From positions 1 to 61,061 of the forward strand of contig CAAGGF010000050.1 in NCBI GenBank assembly GCA_900769325.1: 61,061 nt of DNA, written 5' to 3'. Shown in pieces: positions 23,564 to 31,700 of this stretch (position 1 is its first letter; each line of letters starts with the position of its first letter). The stretch comes from Spirochaetia bacterium. GTDB lineage: Bacteria > Spirochaetota > Spirochaetia > Treponematales > Treponemataceae. The notes beneath the pieces were generated by a model. The model ran no database searches and was not told the origin of the DNA. It saw only the letters and a program-made list of their open reading frames with translations. The translations under genes and the position numbers were made by a program.

Positions 23564-24202
23564 ATGGAAAAGAAAGTATATTCAACTGATGGTAAAGAGC
23601 TGCGTACAATCACTTTAGATGATAAAGTATTCGGTCTTCCAGTAAATGATGATGTTATTTACTATGCCATTACAAACGAACTTGCTAATATGCGTACAGG
23701 AACTGCTTGTACTAAAGGTCGTGCTGAAGTGCATGGTTCTAACGCAAAGCCTTATAAGCAGAAGGGGACTGGTAATGCCCGCCGTGGTGATAAAAAATCT
23801 CCAATTTGCGTTGGTGGCGGAACAATCTTTGGACCAAAACCTAGGGATTTCAGTTATTCAATGCCTAAAAAGGCAAAACGACTTGCTATGAAATCTATTT
23901 TGAGCATGCAGGCTCAGAGCGACAGATTCACAGTAGTTGAAGATTTTACTGTAGAAAGCGGTAAAACGAAGGATTTGGTTAAAATCCTTAACAATTTTGC
24001 AAAAAATGAAAGAACAGTTGTTGTTCTAAAAGATGATGATGAAATGATTAAACGTGCCGGACGAAATATTCCAGCTCTTTCATTCCTTTCATATAATCGA
24101 CTTAGAGCACACGACTTATTCTACGCTCGCAAAGTTGTTGTACTTGAAAGTGCTGTAAAAAATCTTTCTGATTTTTATGCAGAAGACAAGGAGGCTGAAT
24201 AA
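23564..24202 (+). CDS. rplD: 50S ribosomal protein L4
   Basis: 212 residues; its long loop lines the peptide exit tunnel. The loop signature RTGTACTKGRAEVHGSNAKP with KQKGTGNARRGDKKSPICVG is clear. Macrolide-contact residues lie in this loop. In many bacteria L4 represses its own operon. It overlaps rplW by one base (TAATG). Confidence 0.97.
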   Translation: MEKKVYSTDGKELRTITLDDKVFGLPVNDDVIYYAITNELANMRTGTACTKGRAEVHGSNAKPYKQKGTGNARRGDKKSPICVGGGTIFGPKPRDFSYSMPKKAKRLAMKSILSMQAQSDRFTVVEDFTVESGKTKDLVKILNNFAKNERTVVVLKDDDEMIKRAGRNIPALSFLSYNRLRAHDLFYARKVVVLESAVKNLSDFYAEDKEAE

Positions 24203-24486
24203 TGGATTTCGCAGACATTCTTATTAAGCCTGTAGTTTCAGAAAAGGCTACTGTTCTTAGAGAGCAGAATAAGTATGTATTTATCGTACAGCCATCTGCA
24301 ACAAAAACACAGATTAAGGAAGCAGTTTCAAAACTTTTTAATGTAAAAGTTATTGACTGTACAACAATTAATGTTATGGGCAAAGAAAAACGACTTCGTG
24401 GAAAACCTGGTCGTACAAGCTCATATAAAAAAGCAATTGTACGTTTGGAAGCTGGACAGACTATCCAGGCTTTTGAAGGCGTATAA
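24202..24486 (+). CDS. rplW: 50S ribosomal protein L23
   Basis: 94 residues at the tunnel exit, docking site for trigger factor and SRP. PVVSEKATVLREQNKYVF start and GRTSSYKKAIVRLEAGQTI end are typical. Start ATG overlaps the rplD stop. Confidence 0.97.
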   Translation: MDFADILIKPVVSEKATVLREQNKYVFIVQPSATKTQIKEAVSKLFNVKVIDCTTINVMGKEKRLRGKPGRTSSYKKAIVRLEAGQTIQAFEGV

Positions 24487-24512
24487 TCCGCGTAGACTAA
24501 GGGGAATATAAA

Positions 24513-25337
24513 ATGGCTCTTAAAGTATTTAAGCCAATGACTGCAGGTACTCGCGGAAGAGTTGACCTGATCAGAGAAGAACTGACAACCGATACACCCG
24601 AAAAAAGTTTGGTGTCAGGTAAAAAGTCTAAAGGTGGTCGTGGTGCTGGTGGCCGTATTTCTGTACGACATCAGGGTGGCGGTCATAAAAGACGTTATCG
24701 AGAAATAGATTTTAAGCGTGATAAGCACGGAATTCCTGGAACTGTCAAAACTATTGAATATGATCCAAATAGAAGTGCTAACATTGCTTTGGTATTCTAT
24801 GCTGATGGTGATAAGCGCTATATTATTGCACCAAAAGACTTGAAAGTTGGACAAAAAATTATGTCTGGTGCAAATGCAGCTCCTACACCTGGAAATGCAC
24901 TTCCATTGGAAAACATTCCGGTTGGTTTTACTATTCACAATATTGAACTTAAATTGGGATGTGGTGGACAGCTTGTTCGTTCTGCAGGTGCTAGTGCTAT
25001 GATTGCTGGTCGTGAAGGTGATTATGTTATAGTTCGTCTTCCTTCTAGTGAAATGCGCAAAATCCATTGTAAGTGTTATGCTACAATCGGTGTTGTCGGC
25101 AATGAAGAACACATGAATGTTCAGCTTGGAAAGGCTGGTCATAAGCGTTGGTTGGGTATCCGCCCTACAGTTCGTGGTATGGCTATGAACCCGGTTGATC
25201 ACCCGCTTGGTGGTGGTGAAGGCGCTGGAAAAGGACGTAACCCTGTTACTCCATGGGGACAGCCTTGTAAAGGTTACAAGACTCGCAACAAGAGAAAGCC
25301 GTCTAATAACTTTATTGTTTCACGACGTAAGAAGTAG
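24513..25337 (+). CDS. rplB: 50S ribosomal protein L2
   Basis: 274 residues, near the peptidyl-transferase centre. The C-terminal NPVDHPLGGGEGAGKGRNP block carries the conserved histidine, and GRISVRHQGGGHKRRYR is the N-terminal RNA-binding block. GGGG lies upstream of the ATG; 26 bp follow rplW. Confidence 0.98.
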   Translation: MALKVFKPMTAGTRGRVDLIREELTTDTPEKSLVSGKKSKGGRGAGGRISVRHQGGGHKRRYREIDFKRDKHGIPGTVKTIEYDPNRSANIALVFYADGDKRYIIAPKDLKVGQKIMSGANAAPTPGNALPLENIPVGFTIHNIELKLGCGGQLVRSAGASAMIAGREGDYVIVRLPSSEMRKIHCKCYATIGVVGNEEHMNVQLGKAGHKRWLGIRPTVRGMAMNPVDHPLGGGEGAGKGRNPVTPWGQPCKGYKTRNKRKPSNNFIVSRRKK

Positions 25338-25354
25338 TTGCATAGGAGATAACT

Positions 25355-25639
25355 GTGTCAAGATCTGTTAAAAAAGGTCCTTTTGTAGAGAAAAGCCTTT
25401 ACAAAAAGGTAATAGCAATGAATAAAGAAGCAGACCGTAAGATTATTAAAACTTACTCACGCTGCTCTACAATCATACCTGAAATGGTAGGTAATACTAT
25501 TTCTGTATATAATGGTAAATCATGGATTCCTGTATATGTTACTGAAAATCTTGTTGGACATAAACTCGGTGAATTTGCTCCAACTCGTACATATCGTGGA
25601 CATGGTAATACAGATAAATCAGCTAAGGCTGGAAGATAA
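25355..25639 (+). CDS. rpsS: 30S ribosomal protein S19
   Basis: 94 residues. Starts at GTG (25355) after AGGAG; translated MSRSVKKGPFVEKSLYKKV. HKLGEFAPTRTYRGHG near the end is the family signature. Contacts the A-site tRNA and bridge B1 in the 30S head. Confidence 0.97.
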   Translation: MSRSVKKGPFVEKSLYKKVIAMNKEADRKIIKTYSRCSTIIPEMVGNTISVYNGKSWIPVYVTENLVGHKLGEFAPTRTYRGHGNTDKSAKAGR

Positions 25640-25651
25640 TAGGTGGATATT

Positions 25652-26008
25652 ATGGCTGAAAAGAAAGGTTATGTAGCCACTACGAAGTTCCTTATAGCTT
25701 CACCAACAAAAGTTCGTCCAGTTGCGCATGTTATTAATCAGCAGCCGTGTTCAAAGGCATTGGCAATTCTTGCAAATATGCCTCAGAAAGGTGCTGGTCT
25801 TATCAGTGCGACTTTAAAGTCAGCAATTGCAAATGCTCTTTATGCAAACGATAAGCTTGATGAAGATATGTTGTACGTAAAAGAAATCAGAATTGACGAA
25901 GGTCCGAGACTTAAACGAGTTTGGTTCCGTGCCCGTGGTCGTGCTGATCAGCTTTTAAAACGTATGTGTCATATTACCGTCATCGTTGACGAGAAGGCGG
26001 GGGAATAA
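25652..26008 (+). CDS. rplV: 50S ribosomal protein L22
   Basis: 118 residues from ATG at 25652, preceded by AGGTGG; an in-frame GTG at 25643 overlaps that ribosome site. C-terminal hairpin DEGPRLKRVWFRARGRADQL reaches into the exit tunnel. Confidence 0.96.
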   Translation: MAEKKGYVATTKFLIASPTKVRPVAHVINQQPCSKALAILANMPQKGAGLISATLKSAIANALYANDKLDEDMLYVKEIRIDEGPRLKRVWFRARGRADQLLKRMCHITVIVDEKAGE

Positions 26009-26009
26009 A

Positions 26010-26768
26010 GTGGGTCAGAAAGTTAGTCCAATCGGTTTGCGCTTAGGTGTAAACAAAACATGGCAGTCACGTTGGTATGCAGATTTCCGCGAATATGCAG
26101 ATTTAGTTCTTGAAGATATGAAAATCAGAAAAATGGTTTTAGGTCTTCCTGAGTGTAAAAACGCTGACATTGCTGAAATAGAAATTATTCGTCATCCTCA
26201 GAGAGTTACAATTGTAATTCATACTGCAAAACCTGGTGTTATTATCGGTGTTAAGGGTGCAACAATTGAAAAAATTAGCGGCGACATCCAGAAGCAGCTT
26301 ACTAAAAAAGTTCAGATCAAAATTAAAGAAGTTAAACGCGCAGAAGTAAATGCAAGTTTAATTGCTCAGAATATTGGTCGACAGCTTCAGGGTCGTGGTG
26401 CATTTAAAAAGGTCATGAAACAGGCTGTAAGCAATGCAATGCGTGCTGGTGCACAGGGTGTTAAGGTTCGTCTTAGTGGTCGTCTTGGCGGAGCAGATAT
26501 GTCTCGTACAGAAGAACACAAAGAAGGCCGGGTACCGCTTCATACTCTTCGTGCTGACATTGATTACGGAACATTTGAAGCTCATACAACATACGGAAAA
26601 ATCGGTATTAAAGTATGGGTTTACAACGGAATGAATTACGGCATTGAACAGAATGAAGATGCTGGTCAGCTTGTTAGAAAACCTCGCAGAGAGCGCCGTT
26701 CTAATGATAAGAACGAAGTTGCAGATAAGGCTGAAAAATCAGAACCTTCTGCAAAGGCAAGGAGTTAG
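26010..26768 (+). CDS. rpsC: 30S ribosomal protein S3
   Basis: 252 residues. The start is GTG at 26010, one base after the rplV stop, giving MGQKVSPIGLRLGVNKTWQS; an earlier in-frame start lies inside rplV. Type II KH domain with GVIIGVKGATIEKI. At the mRNA entry channel. The C-terminal tail is charged and low complexity. Confidence 0.96.
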   Translation: MGQKVSPIGLRLGVNKTWQSRWYADFREYADLVLEDMKIRKMVLGLPECKNADIAEIEIIRHPQRVTIVIHTAKPGVIIGVKGATIEKISGDIQKQLTKKVQIKIKEVKRAEVNASLIAQNIGRQLQGRGAFKKVMKQAVSNAMRAGAQGVKVRLSGRLGGADMSRTEEHKEGRVPLHTLRADIDYGTFEAHTTYGKIGIKVWVYNGMNYGIEQNEDAGQLVRKPRRERRSNDKNEVADKAEKSEPSAKARS

Positions 26769-26770
26769 TT

Positions 26771-27190
26771 ATGCCACTGAGTCCTAAAAGAGTAATTCAT
26801 CGAAAAGTACAGCGCGGAAGAGAAAAAGGCAATGCAACTAGAGACAATACAATCGATTTTGGAAACATCGCTTTAGTAGCAATGGAACCAACTTGGTTGA
26901 GTGCCCGTGTAATCGAAGCAGGTCGTGTTGCAATTAACCGCCGTCTTGACCGTAAAGGACAGGTTTGGATTCGTGTTTTCCCAGATAAACCGATTTCTAA
27001 AAAACCTGCAGAAGTTCGTATGGGTAAGGGTAAAGGAGCACCAGAATCTTGGGCTGCCGTTATCAAACCTGGTATGATTCTTTTTGAAATTGCTGGTGTT
27101 GATTTGGAAATTGCTACAAGAGCTCTTGAACTTGCAGCAGATAAACTTCCAATCAGAACTAAAATCGCTTATAAGCCAACAAAAGACTAA
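26771..27190 (+). CDS. rplP: 50S ribosomal protein L16
   Basis: 139 residues, binds near the A site. MLSPKRxxxRK-type start (MPLSPKRVIHRKVQRGRE), MGKGKGAPESWAAVIKPG in the middle. Two bases after rpsC. Confidence 0.98.
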   Translation: MPLSPKRVIHRKVQRGREKGNATRDNTIDFGNIALVAMEPTWLSARVIEAGRVAINRRLDRKGQVWIRVFPDKPISKKPAEVRMGKGKGAPESWAAVIKPGMILFEIAGVDLEIATRALELAADKLPIRTKIAYKPTKD

Positions 27191-27201
27191 GGAGGAATAA
27201 G

Positions 27202-27414
27202 ATGGCTGATTCAAAGAAAAAAACTGATAAAGAATTATCTTATTCTGAATTAGTTGCTAAACGCGATGAACTTAAGAAAAAATACATGGATCTCCGTTTT
27301 AAGATGGTGATTTCTCATGTAGATAATCCAATGCAGAAACGGACAATGCGTCGTGAAATCGCACGCTTGAATACGTTCATTCAGCAGAAAGAATCTGCTG
27401 GAGAAAACAAGTAG
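27202..27414 (+). CDS. rpmC: 50S ribosomal protein L29
   Basis: 70 residues, helical hairpin at the tunnel exit. Conserved DLRFKMVISHVDNPMQKRTM segment; N-terminal lysine-rich extension. AAGGAGG lies before the ATG. Confidence 0.95.
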   Translation: MADSKKKTDKELSYSELVAKRDELKKKYMDLRFKMVISHVDNPMQKRTMRREIARLNTFIQQKESAGENK

Positions 27415-27424
27415 GAGCTGAACT

Positions 27425-27700
27425 GTGGAAGATAAAGCTGTTCAGACTGTAAAGCCAACAAAAAGATCTTTTATCGGTATTGTTGATAGCGACAAAATGG
27501 ATAAATCTATCGTTGTAAAAATTACAACAAAGAAAATGGATCGACTTTACAAGAAATACGTTACACGTACAAAAAAATATATGGCCCATGATGAAAAAAG
27601 TGAAGCTAAAATCGGCGACACTGTAAGAATCGTGGAATGTAAACCGTTCAGCAAAAATAAGTGCTGGCGACTTGCAGAAATTATAGAACGCGCTAAATAA
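27425..27700 (+). CDS. rpsQ: 30S ribosomal protein S17
   Basis: 91 residues, OB-fold primary 16S binder. GTG start at 27425 after TAGGAGCTG. SFIGIVDSDKMDKSIVV and DTVRIVECKPFSKNKCWRL are the family blocks. A short acidic N-terminal extension precedes them. Confidence 0.96.
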   Translation: MEDKAVQTVKPTKRSFIGIVDSDKMDKSIVVKITTKKMDRLYKKYVTRTKKYMAHDEKSEAKIGDTVRIVECKPFSKNKCWRLAEIIERAK

Positions 27701-27716
27701 GGCAGGGGTTAAGATT

Positions 27717-28085
27717 ATGATTCAGATGCAGTCATGTATGACAGTTGCTGATAACTCCGGTGCTAAGACCGCTCAGTGTATCAAGGTACTAGGTGGAACT
27801 CACCGCCGATATGCCGGAATTGGCGACATTGTTGTTGTAGCAATTAAAGATGCTATTCCAACATCTACAATTAAAAAAGGTGCTATTCAGAAGGCAGTAA
27901 TCGTGCGTCAGGCAAAAGAATACCGCCGCCCTGATGGAACTTATATTCGATTTGATGATAACGCTTGTGTTATTGTTGATGACAATAAAAATCCAAAAGG
28001 AAAACGCATTTTTGGACCTGTAGCTCGTGAGCTTCGTGATATGGATTTCATGAAAATCGTATCTCTTGCTCCAGAGGTTCTATAA
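27717..28085 (+). CDS. rplN: 50S ribosomal protein L14
   Basis: 122 residues at the subunit interface (bridges B5/B8). MIQMQSCMTVADNSGAKTAQ start and FGPVARELRDMDFMKIVSLA end are standard. First gene of the spc-type section, with no promoter-like gap before it. Confidence 0.98.
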   Translation: MIQMQSCMTVADNSGAKTAQCIKVLGGTHRRYAGIGDIVVVAIKDAIPTSTIKKGAIQKAVIVRQAKEYRRPDGTYIRFDDNACVIVDDNKNPKGKRIFGPVARELRDMDFMKIVSLAPEVL

Positions 28086-28097
28086 GGAGTTATTTAG

Positions 28098-28415
28098 ATG
28101 GAAAAGAAATTTAAAATCCGTAAAAATGACACTGTAGAAGTTATTGCAGGTAAGGATAAAGGAAAACGCGGAACTGTTCTTCGTGTTCTTTATAAAAAAG
28201 ATGCAGTAATAGTATCTGGTGTAAACATTGTTAAAAAAGCAATGAAAAAACGCAGCCCTCAGGATCAAGGTGGAATTATTGAAATTGAGGCTCCGTTAAA
28301 TATTTCAAATGTTGGTATCGTATGTAAAAAATGCGGTCGCCCGGTGAAAATTGGTTATAAAATGGACGGCGATAAAAAAGTTCGCGTCTGCCGTAAATGT
28401 GGAGATATACTGTAA
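28098..28415 (+). CDS. rplX: 50S ribosomal protein L24 with C-terminal zinc ribbon
   Basis: 105 residues. KOW motif IAGKDKGKRGTVLRV; assembly initiator of the 50S. The C-terminus has CKKCGRP...CRKCGDIL, two CxxC pairs that make a zinc ribbon present in only part of the L24 family. The stop overlaps the rplE ATG by one base. Confidence 0.96.
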   Translation: MEKKFKIRKNDTVEVIAGKDKGKRGTVLRVLYKKDAVIVSGVNIVKKAMKKRSPQDQGGIIEIEAPLNISNVGIVCKKCGRPVKIGYKMDGDKKVRVCRKCGDIL

Positions 28416-28966
28416 TGGCTAATTACGTACCTCGGCTTAAGAAAGTCTATAAAGACGAAATCGCTCCTGCATTGAAAAAAGAATTTAATTATTCAACTCC
28501 AATGCAGATTCCTGCTATCAAAAAAGTTGTTGTTAGTATGGGTGTAGGCGAAGCTCTCACAAATAAGAAACTTCTTGATGCTGCAGTTGCTGACTTGACA
28601 CAGATAACAGGTCAGAAAGCGGTTAAGACAAGAGCAAAAAAGAGTATTGCTAACTTCAAACTTCGTGAGGGCAATGAAATTGGTGCAATGGTAACTTTGC
28701 GCGGTACAATTATGTATGAATTTTTGGATCGCCTTATTAACATTGCTTTGCCTCGTGTAAAGGATTTTCGTGGAATTAAAGCAACAGGTTTTGATGGTCA
28801 CGGAAATTTTTCCCTTGGTATTACAGAACAGATTATTTTCCCAGAAATCGATTTTGATAAAATTACAAAAATCGCTGGTATGAATATTACTGTTGTAACT
28901 AGTGCAAAGACAGATGCAGAGGCAAAAGCTTTGCTTACCAAGTTCAATATGCCATTCCGTAAGTAA
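28415..28966 (+). CDS. rplE: 50S ribosomal protein L5
   Basis: 183 residues, binds 5S rRNA. Starts MANYVPRLKKVYKDEIAP at 28415 in the TAATG overlap; an in-frame start 18 bases upstream lies within rplX. VRKKxx-type RAKKSIANFKLREGNEIGAM and FSLGITEQIIFPEIDFDKI are signature blocks. Confidence 0.97.
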   Translation: MANYVPRLKKVYKDEIAPALKKEFNYSTPMQIPAIKKVVVSMGVGEALTNKKLLDAAVADLTQITGQKAVKTRAKKSIANFKLREGNEIGAMVTLRGTIMYEFLDRLINIALPRVKDFRGIKATGFDGHGNFSLGITEQIIFPEIDFDKITKIAGMNITVVTSAKTDAEAKALLTKFNMPFRK

Positions 28967-28977
28967 GTGAGGAGTCC

Positions 28978-29163
28978 ATGGCTAAGAAATCATTGATTAT
29001 TAAAGCCGGCCGCAAACAGAAGTATGAAACACGACAGTATAATCGCTGTCAGCTTTGTGGTCGTCCGCGTGGATATTTGCGCAAGTTTAAGATGTGTCGT
29101 CTTTGCTTCCGTAAATTAGCAGGTGAAGGCCTTTTGCCAGGCGTCACAAAATCTAGTTGGTAG
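28978..29163 (+). CDS. rpsN: 30S ribosomal protein S14, zinc type (type Z)
   Basis: 61 residues. The short zinc form, with C24/C27 (CQLC) and C40/C43 (CRLC). Final SSW as usual. GAGGAG lies before the ATG. Confidence 0.97.
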   Translation: MAKKSLIIKAGRKQKYETRQYNRCQLCGRPRGYLRKFKMCRLCFRKLAGEGLLPGVTKSSW

Positions 29164-29180
29164 AGTGGTAGGAGAATAAA

Positions 29181-29579
29181 ATGAGTGCATCAGATCCAGT
29201 AGCAGATATGCTTACAAAGGTTCGCAATGCGGCTATAGCCCGCCACGAAAAAGTTGATATTCCTGCTTCAAAATTAAAGCTCGAAATCATAAAAATTCTT
29301 AAAACTGAAGGTTATATTAAGAATTTCAAAAAGGTTCAGGAAGACGGACATTCAATTATTCGTATTTTCTTGAAGTATGATGATAACAATGAACCTGTAA
29401 TTCATGGTGTAAAGAAAATTTCTACACCAGGTAGACGGGTTTATTCAGGTTACAAAGATCTTCCACGCGTTTATAACGGCTATGGAACGGTTATCGTATC
29501 AACATCTGCTGGTGTTACAACTGGTAAAAAAGCATCAGAAAAGATGGTTGGCGGCGAATTAGTTTGTACTATCTGGTAG
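29181..29579 (+). CDS. rpsH: 30S ribosomal protein S8
   Basis: 132 residues, central-domain 16S binder and in E. coli the spc-operon repressor. MSASDPVADMLTKVRNA start and STSAGVTTGKKASEKMVGGELVCTIW end are classical. GGAG precedes the ATG. Confidence 0.98.
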   Translation: MSASDPVADMLTKVRNAAIARHEKVDIPASKLKLEIIKILKTEGYIKNFKKVQEDGHSIIRIFLKYDDNNEPVIHGVKKISTPGRRVYSGYKDLPRVYNGYGTVIVSTSAGVTTGKKASEKMVGGELVCTIW

Positions 29580-29591
29580 TAGGGGGAAGAA

Positions 29592-30131
29592 ATGTCAAAA
29601 ATCGGTAAACTTCCTGTTGCAGTTCCAGCTGGTGTAACAGTAACTTGTTCTGACGGTCTTGTTTCTGTAAAAGGTCCAAAAGGTGAACTTTCTCAGAAAA
29701 TAAGCAATACAATTAAAGTAGAAGTAAAAGATGGTGAAGTTGTATTGACTACTTTAGATGATTCTAAGCAGACAAACGCTTTCCACGGTCTTTATCGTAA
29801 CTTGATTCATAATATGGTAGTTGGAGTAACAACAGGTTTTTCAAAATCACTTGTTATTACTGGCGTAGGTTATCGTGCTGAGGTTCAGGGTAAAATTCTT
29901 ATGTTGAATCTTGGTTATTCAAACGATTTCTTTGCAACAATTCCAGATGGTCTTACAGTAACTGCTGATGCCCAGGGAAAAGTAACTGTTTCAGGTATTG
30001 ACAAGCAGCAGGTTGGAGAATTCTGTTCTCAGATTCGTAAATTAAGAAAACCGGAACCTTATAAAGGGAAAGGTGTTCGTTATGAAACTGAAGTTATCCG
30101 ACGCAAAGTTGGTAAGACTGGTGTAAAATAA
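29592..30131 (+). CDS. rplF: 50S ribosomal protein L6
   Basis: 179 residues, two related domains near the sarcin-ricin loop. MSKIGKLPVAVPAGVTV start; RKLRKPEPYKGKGVRYETEV end. GGGGGAAG lies before the ATG. Confidence 0.98.
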   Translation: MSKIGKLPVAVPAGVTVTCSDGLVSVKGPKGELSQKISNTIKVEVKDGEVVLTTLDDSKQTNAFHGLYRNLIHNMVVGVTTGFSKSLVITGVGYRAEVQGKILMLNLGYSNDFFATIPDGLTVTADAQGKVTVSGIDKQQVGEFCSQIRKLRKPEPYKGKGVRYETEVIRRKVGKTGVK

Positions 30132-30142
30132 GGTGAAGTGCT

Positions 30143-30505
30143 ATGCTTAAAAAATTAAACGATAAAGACAGAAAACGCCTTCACAGAAAGATTCACATTC
30201 GTAAGAGTGTTTATGGTACTGCTGAACGTCCTAGAATGACTGTTACACGCAGTAACAAAAATCTTTCTATTCAGGCTATTAATGATGACGAGGGAATTAC
30301 CCTTGCTTCAATTTCTACTTTGGAAAAGGATTTTGCTGCACTTAAACCAACTGTTGAAGGTGCTACAAAACTCGGTGAAGCTTTTGGCGCTAGACTTAAA
30401 GATAAAAATATTACAACTGTAGTATTTGACCGAAACGGTTATCTTTATCATGGTGTTGTAAAAGCACTTGCTGATGGTACGAGAAGTGCCGGAATTGTAT
30501 TCTAG
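30143..30505 (+). CDS. rplR: 50S ribosomal protein L18
   Basis: 120 residues, 5S rRNA binder. RLHRKIHIRKSVYGTAERPR start; FDRNGYLYHGVVKALADGTR end. Confidence 0.97.
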   Translation: MLKKLNDKDRKRLHRKIHIRKSVYGTAERPRMTVTRSNKNLSIQAINDDEGITLASISTLEKDFAALKPTVEGATKLGEAFGARLKDKNITTVVFDRNGYLYHGVVKALADGTRSAGIVF

Positions 30506-30514
30506 GAGTTACAA

Positions 30515-31021
30515 ATGGAACGCAAGAATTTTGAAAAAGAACCAAAAGAATTTGTTGAAAAACTCGTAACTCTTAACCGAAACAGTAAAACTGTAAAAGG
30601 TGGACGCCGAATGTCTTTTACTGCTTTGACAGTTGTAGGAGATAAAAAAGGTCGTGTAGGATACGGTTTTGGTAAGGCAAATGATGTATCAGAAGCTATT
30701 AAAAAGAGTGTTGAAAAGGCAAAAAGAAATCTTGTAAATGTACCTTTAAAAAACGGAACTATTCCGCATGAAATTATCGGAAAATACAAGAGTTCTTCAG
30801 TTCTTCTAAAACCTGCTTGTTCGGGTACTGGAATCATCGCTGGTGGTGCAGTACGAATTATTATGGACGCTGCAGGTGCTACTGATGTCCTTGCAAGATC
30901 TTTGGGTTCAAGAACTACAGTAAATGTTGTTCGTGCTACTTTTAATGCAATCGATAATTTGCTTGATGCAAAAAAGGTTGCAGCTGCAAGAGGAAAAACT
31001 CTTGATGAGTTGTGGGGGTAA
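30515..31021 (+). CDS. rpsE: 30S ribosomal protein S5
   Basis: 168 residues, decoding accuracy and mRNA helicase activity. FTALTVVGDKKGRVGYGFGK and the C-terminal GSRTTVNVVRATFNAI block. AGGAG lies before the ATG. Confidence 0.98.
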   Translation: MERKNFEKEPKEFVEKLVTLNRNSKTVKGGRRMSFTALTVVGDKKGRVGYGFGKANDVSEAIKKSVEKAKRNLVNVPLKNGTIPHEIIGKYKSSSVLLKPACSGTGIIAGGAVRIIMDAAGATDVLARSLGSRTTVNVVRATFNAIDNLLDAKKVAAARGKTLDELWG

Positions 31022-31024
31022 TCT

Positions 31025-31210
31025 ATGGCAAATAAAGTAAAGATTACGCTTGTACGAAGTACAATTGGACAGAAACCTTCTAAGGTTGCAACAGTTCGTT
31101 CTTTGGGATTAAGAAAGATTAATTCTTCTGTAATTCATGAAGAAAACGATGCAATTCGCGGAATGATTGCTTCTGTTGCTCATCTTGTAAAAGTTGAGGA
31201 GTCAAAATAA
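31025..31210 (+). CDS. rpmD: 50S ribosomal protein L30
   Basis: 61 residues. VKITLVRSTIGQKPSKVATV and LGLRKINSSVIHEE are the family pattern. Three bases after rpsE, one-base overlap with rplO (TAATG). Confidence 0.96.
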   Translation: MANKVKITLVRSTIGQKPSKVATVRSLGLRKINSSVIHEENDAIRGMIASVAHLVKVEESK

Positions 31211-31686
31211 TGTCAGATTATAATCCAATACTCAGTGCTCCTAAAGGTGCTAATAAAAAACCAAAGCGTGTTGGACGAGGTTCTTCATCAGGACTTGGAA
31301 CAACAGCCGGAAAAGGTAATAAAGGTCAGCAGTCAAGATCAGGTGGAAAAACTTATGTTGGTTTTGAAGGCGGACAGATGCCTTTGTATCGTCGAATTGC
31401 TCGTAAAGGTTTTTCAAACTATCCTTTCAAAAAAGAATATGTTTGTATCAACCTCGGACAACTCGAAGCAAAATTTGCTGATGGTGAAACAGTAAATAAA
31501 GAATCTTTAATTAAAAAAGGATTTATTTCTGCAAAAACTGCTTCACTTGTAAAAGTTTTGGCTAATGGTGACATTACAAAGAAACTTACAATTGAAGTAG
31601 ACAAAATTTCTGAATCAGCAAAAGCTAAGGTTGAAAAAGCAGGCGGTACAGTTACTGTTGCAAAATCTGCTGAAAAAGCTGAATAG
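31210..31686 (+). CDS. rplO: 50S ribosomal protein L15
   Basis: 158 residues. The glycine-rich RNA-binding stretch RVGRGSSSGLGTTAGKGNKG is followed by GFEGGQMPLYRRIARKGFSN. The C-terminus is lysine/alanine-rich. Confidence 0.97.
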   Translation: MSDYNPILSAPKGANKKPKRVGRGSSSGLGTTAGKGNKGQQSRSGGKTYVGFEGGQMPLYRRIARKGFSNYPFKKEYVCINLGQLEAKFADGETVNKESLIKKGFISAKTASLVKVLANGDITKKLTIEVDKISESAKAKVEKAGGTVTVAKSAEKAE

Positions 31687-31700
31687 GACTGGAGAAGAAC

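Noticed and set aside
24615..25202. 195-codon frame antisense to rplB
   Set aside because: Ser/Thr/Asn-rich shadow of a highly biased ribosomal gene; no start signals.
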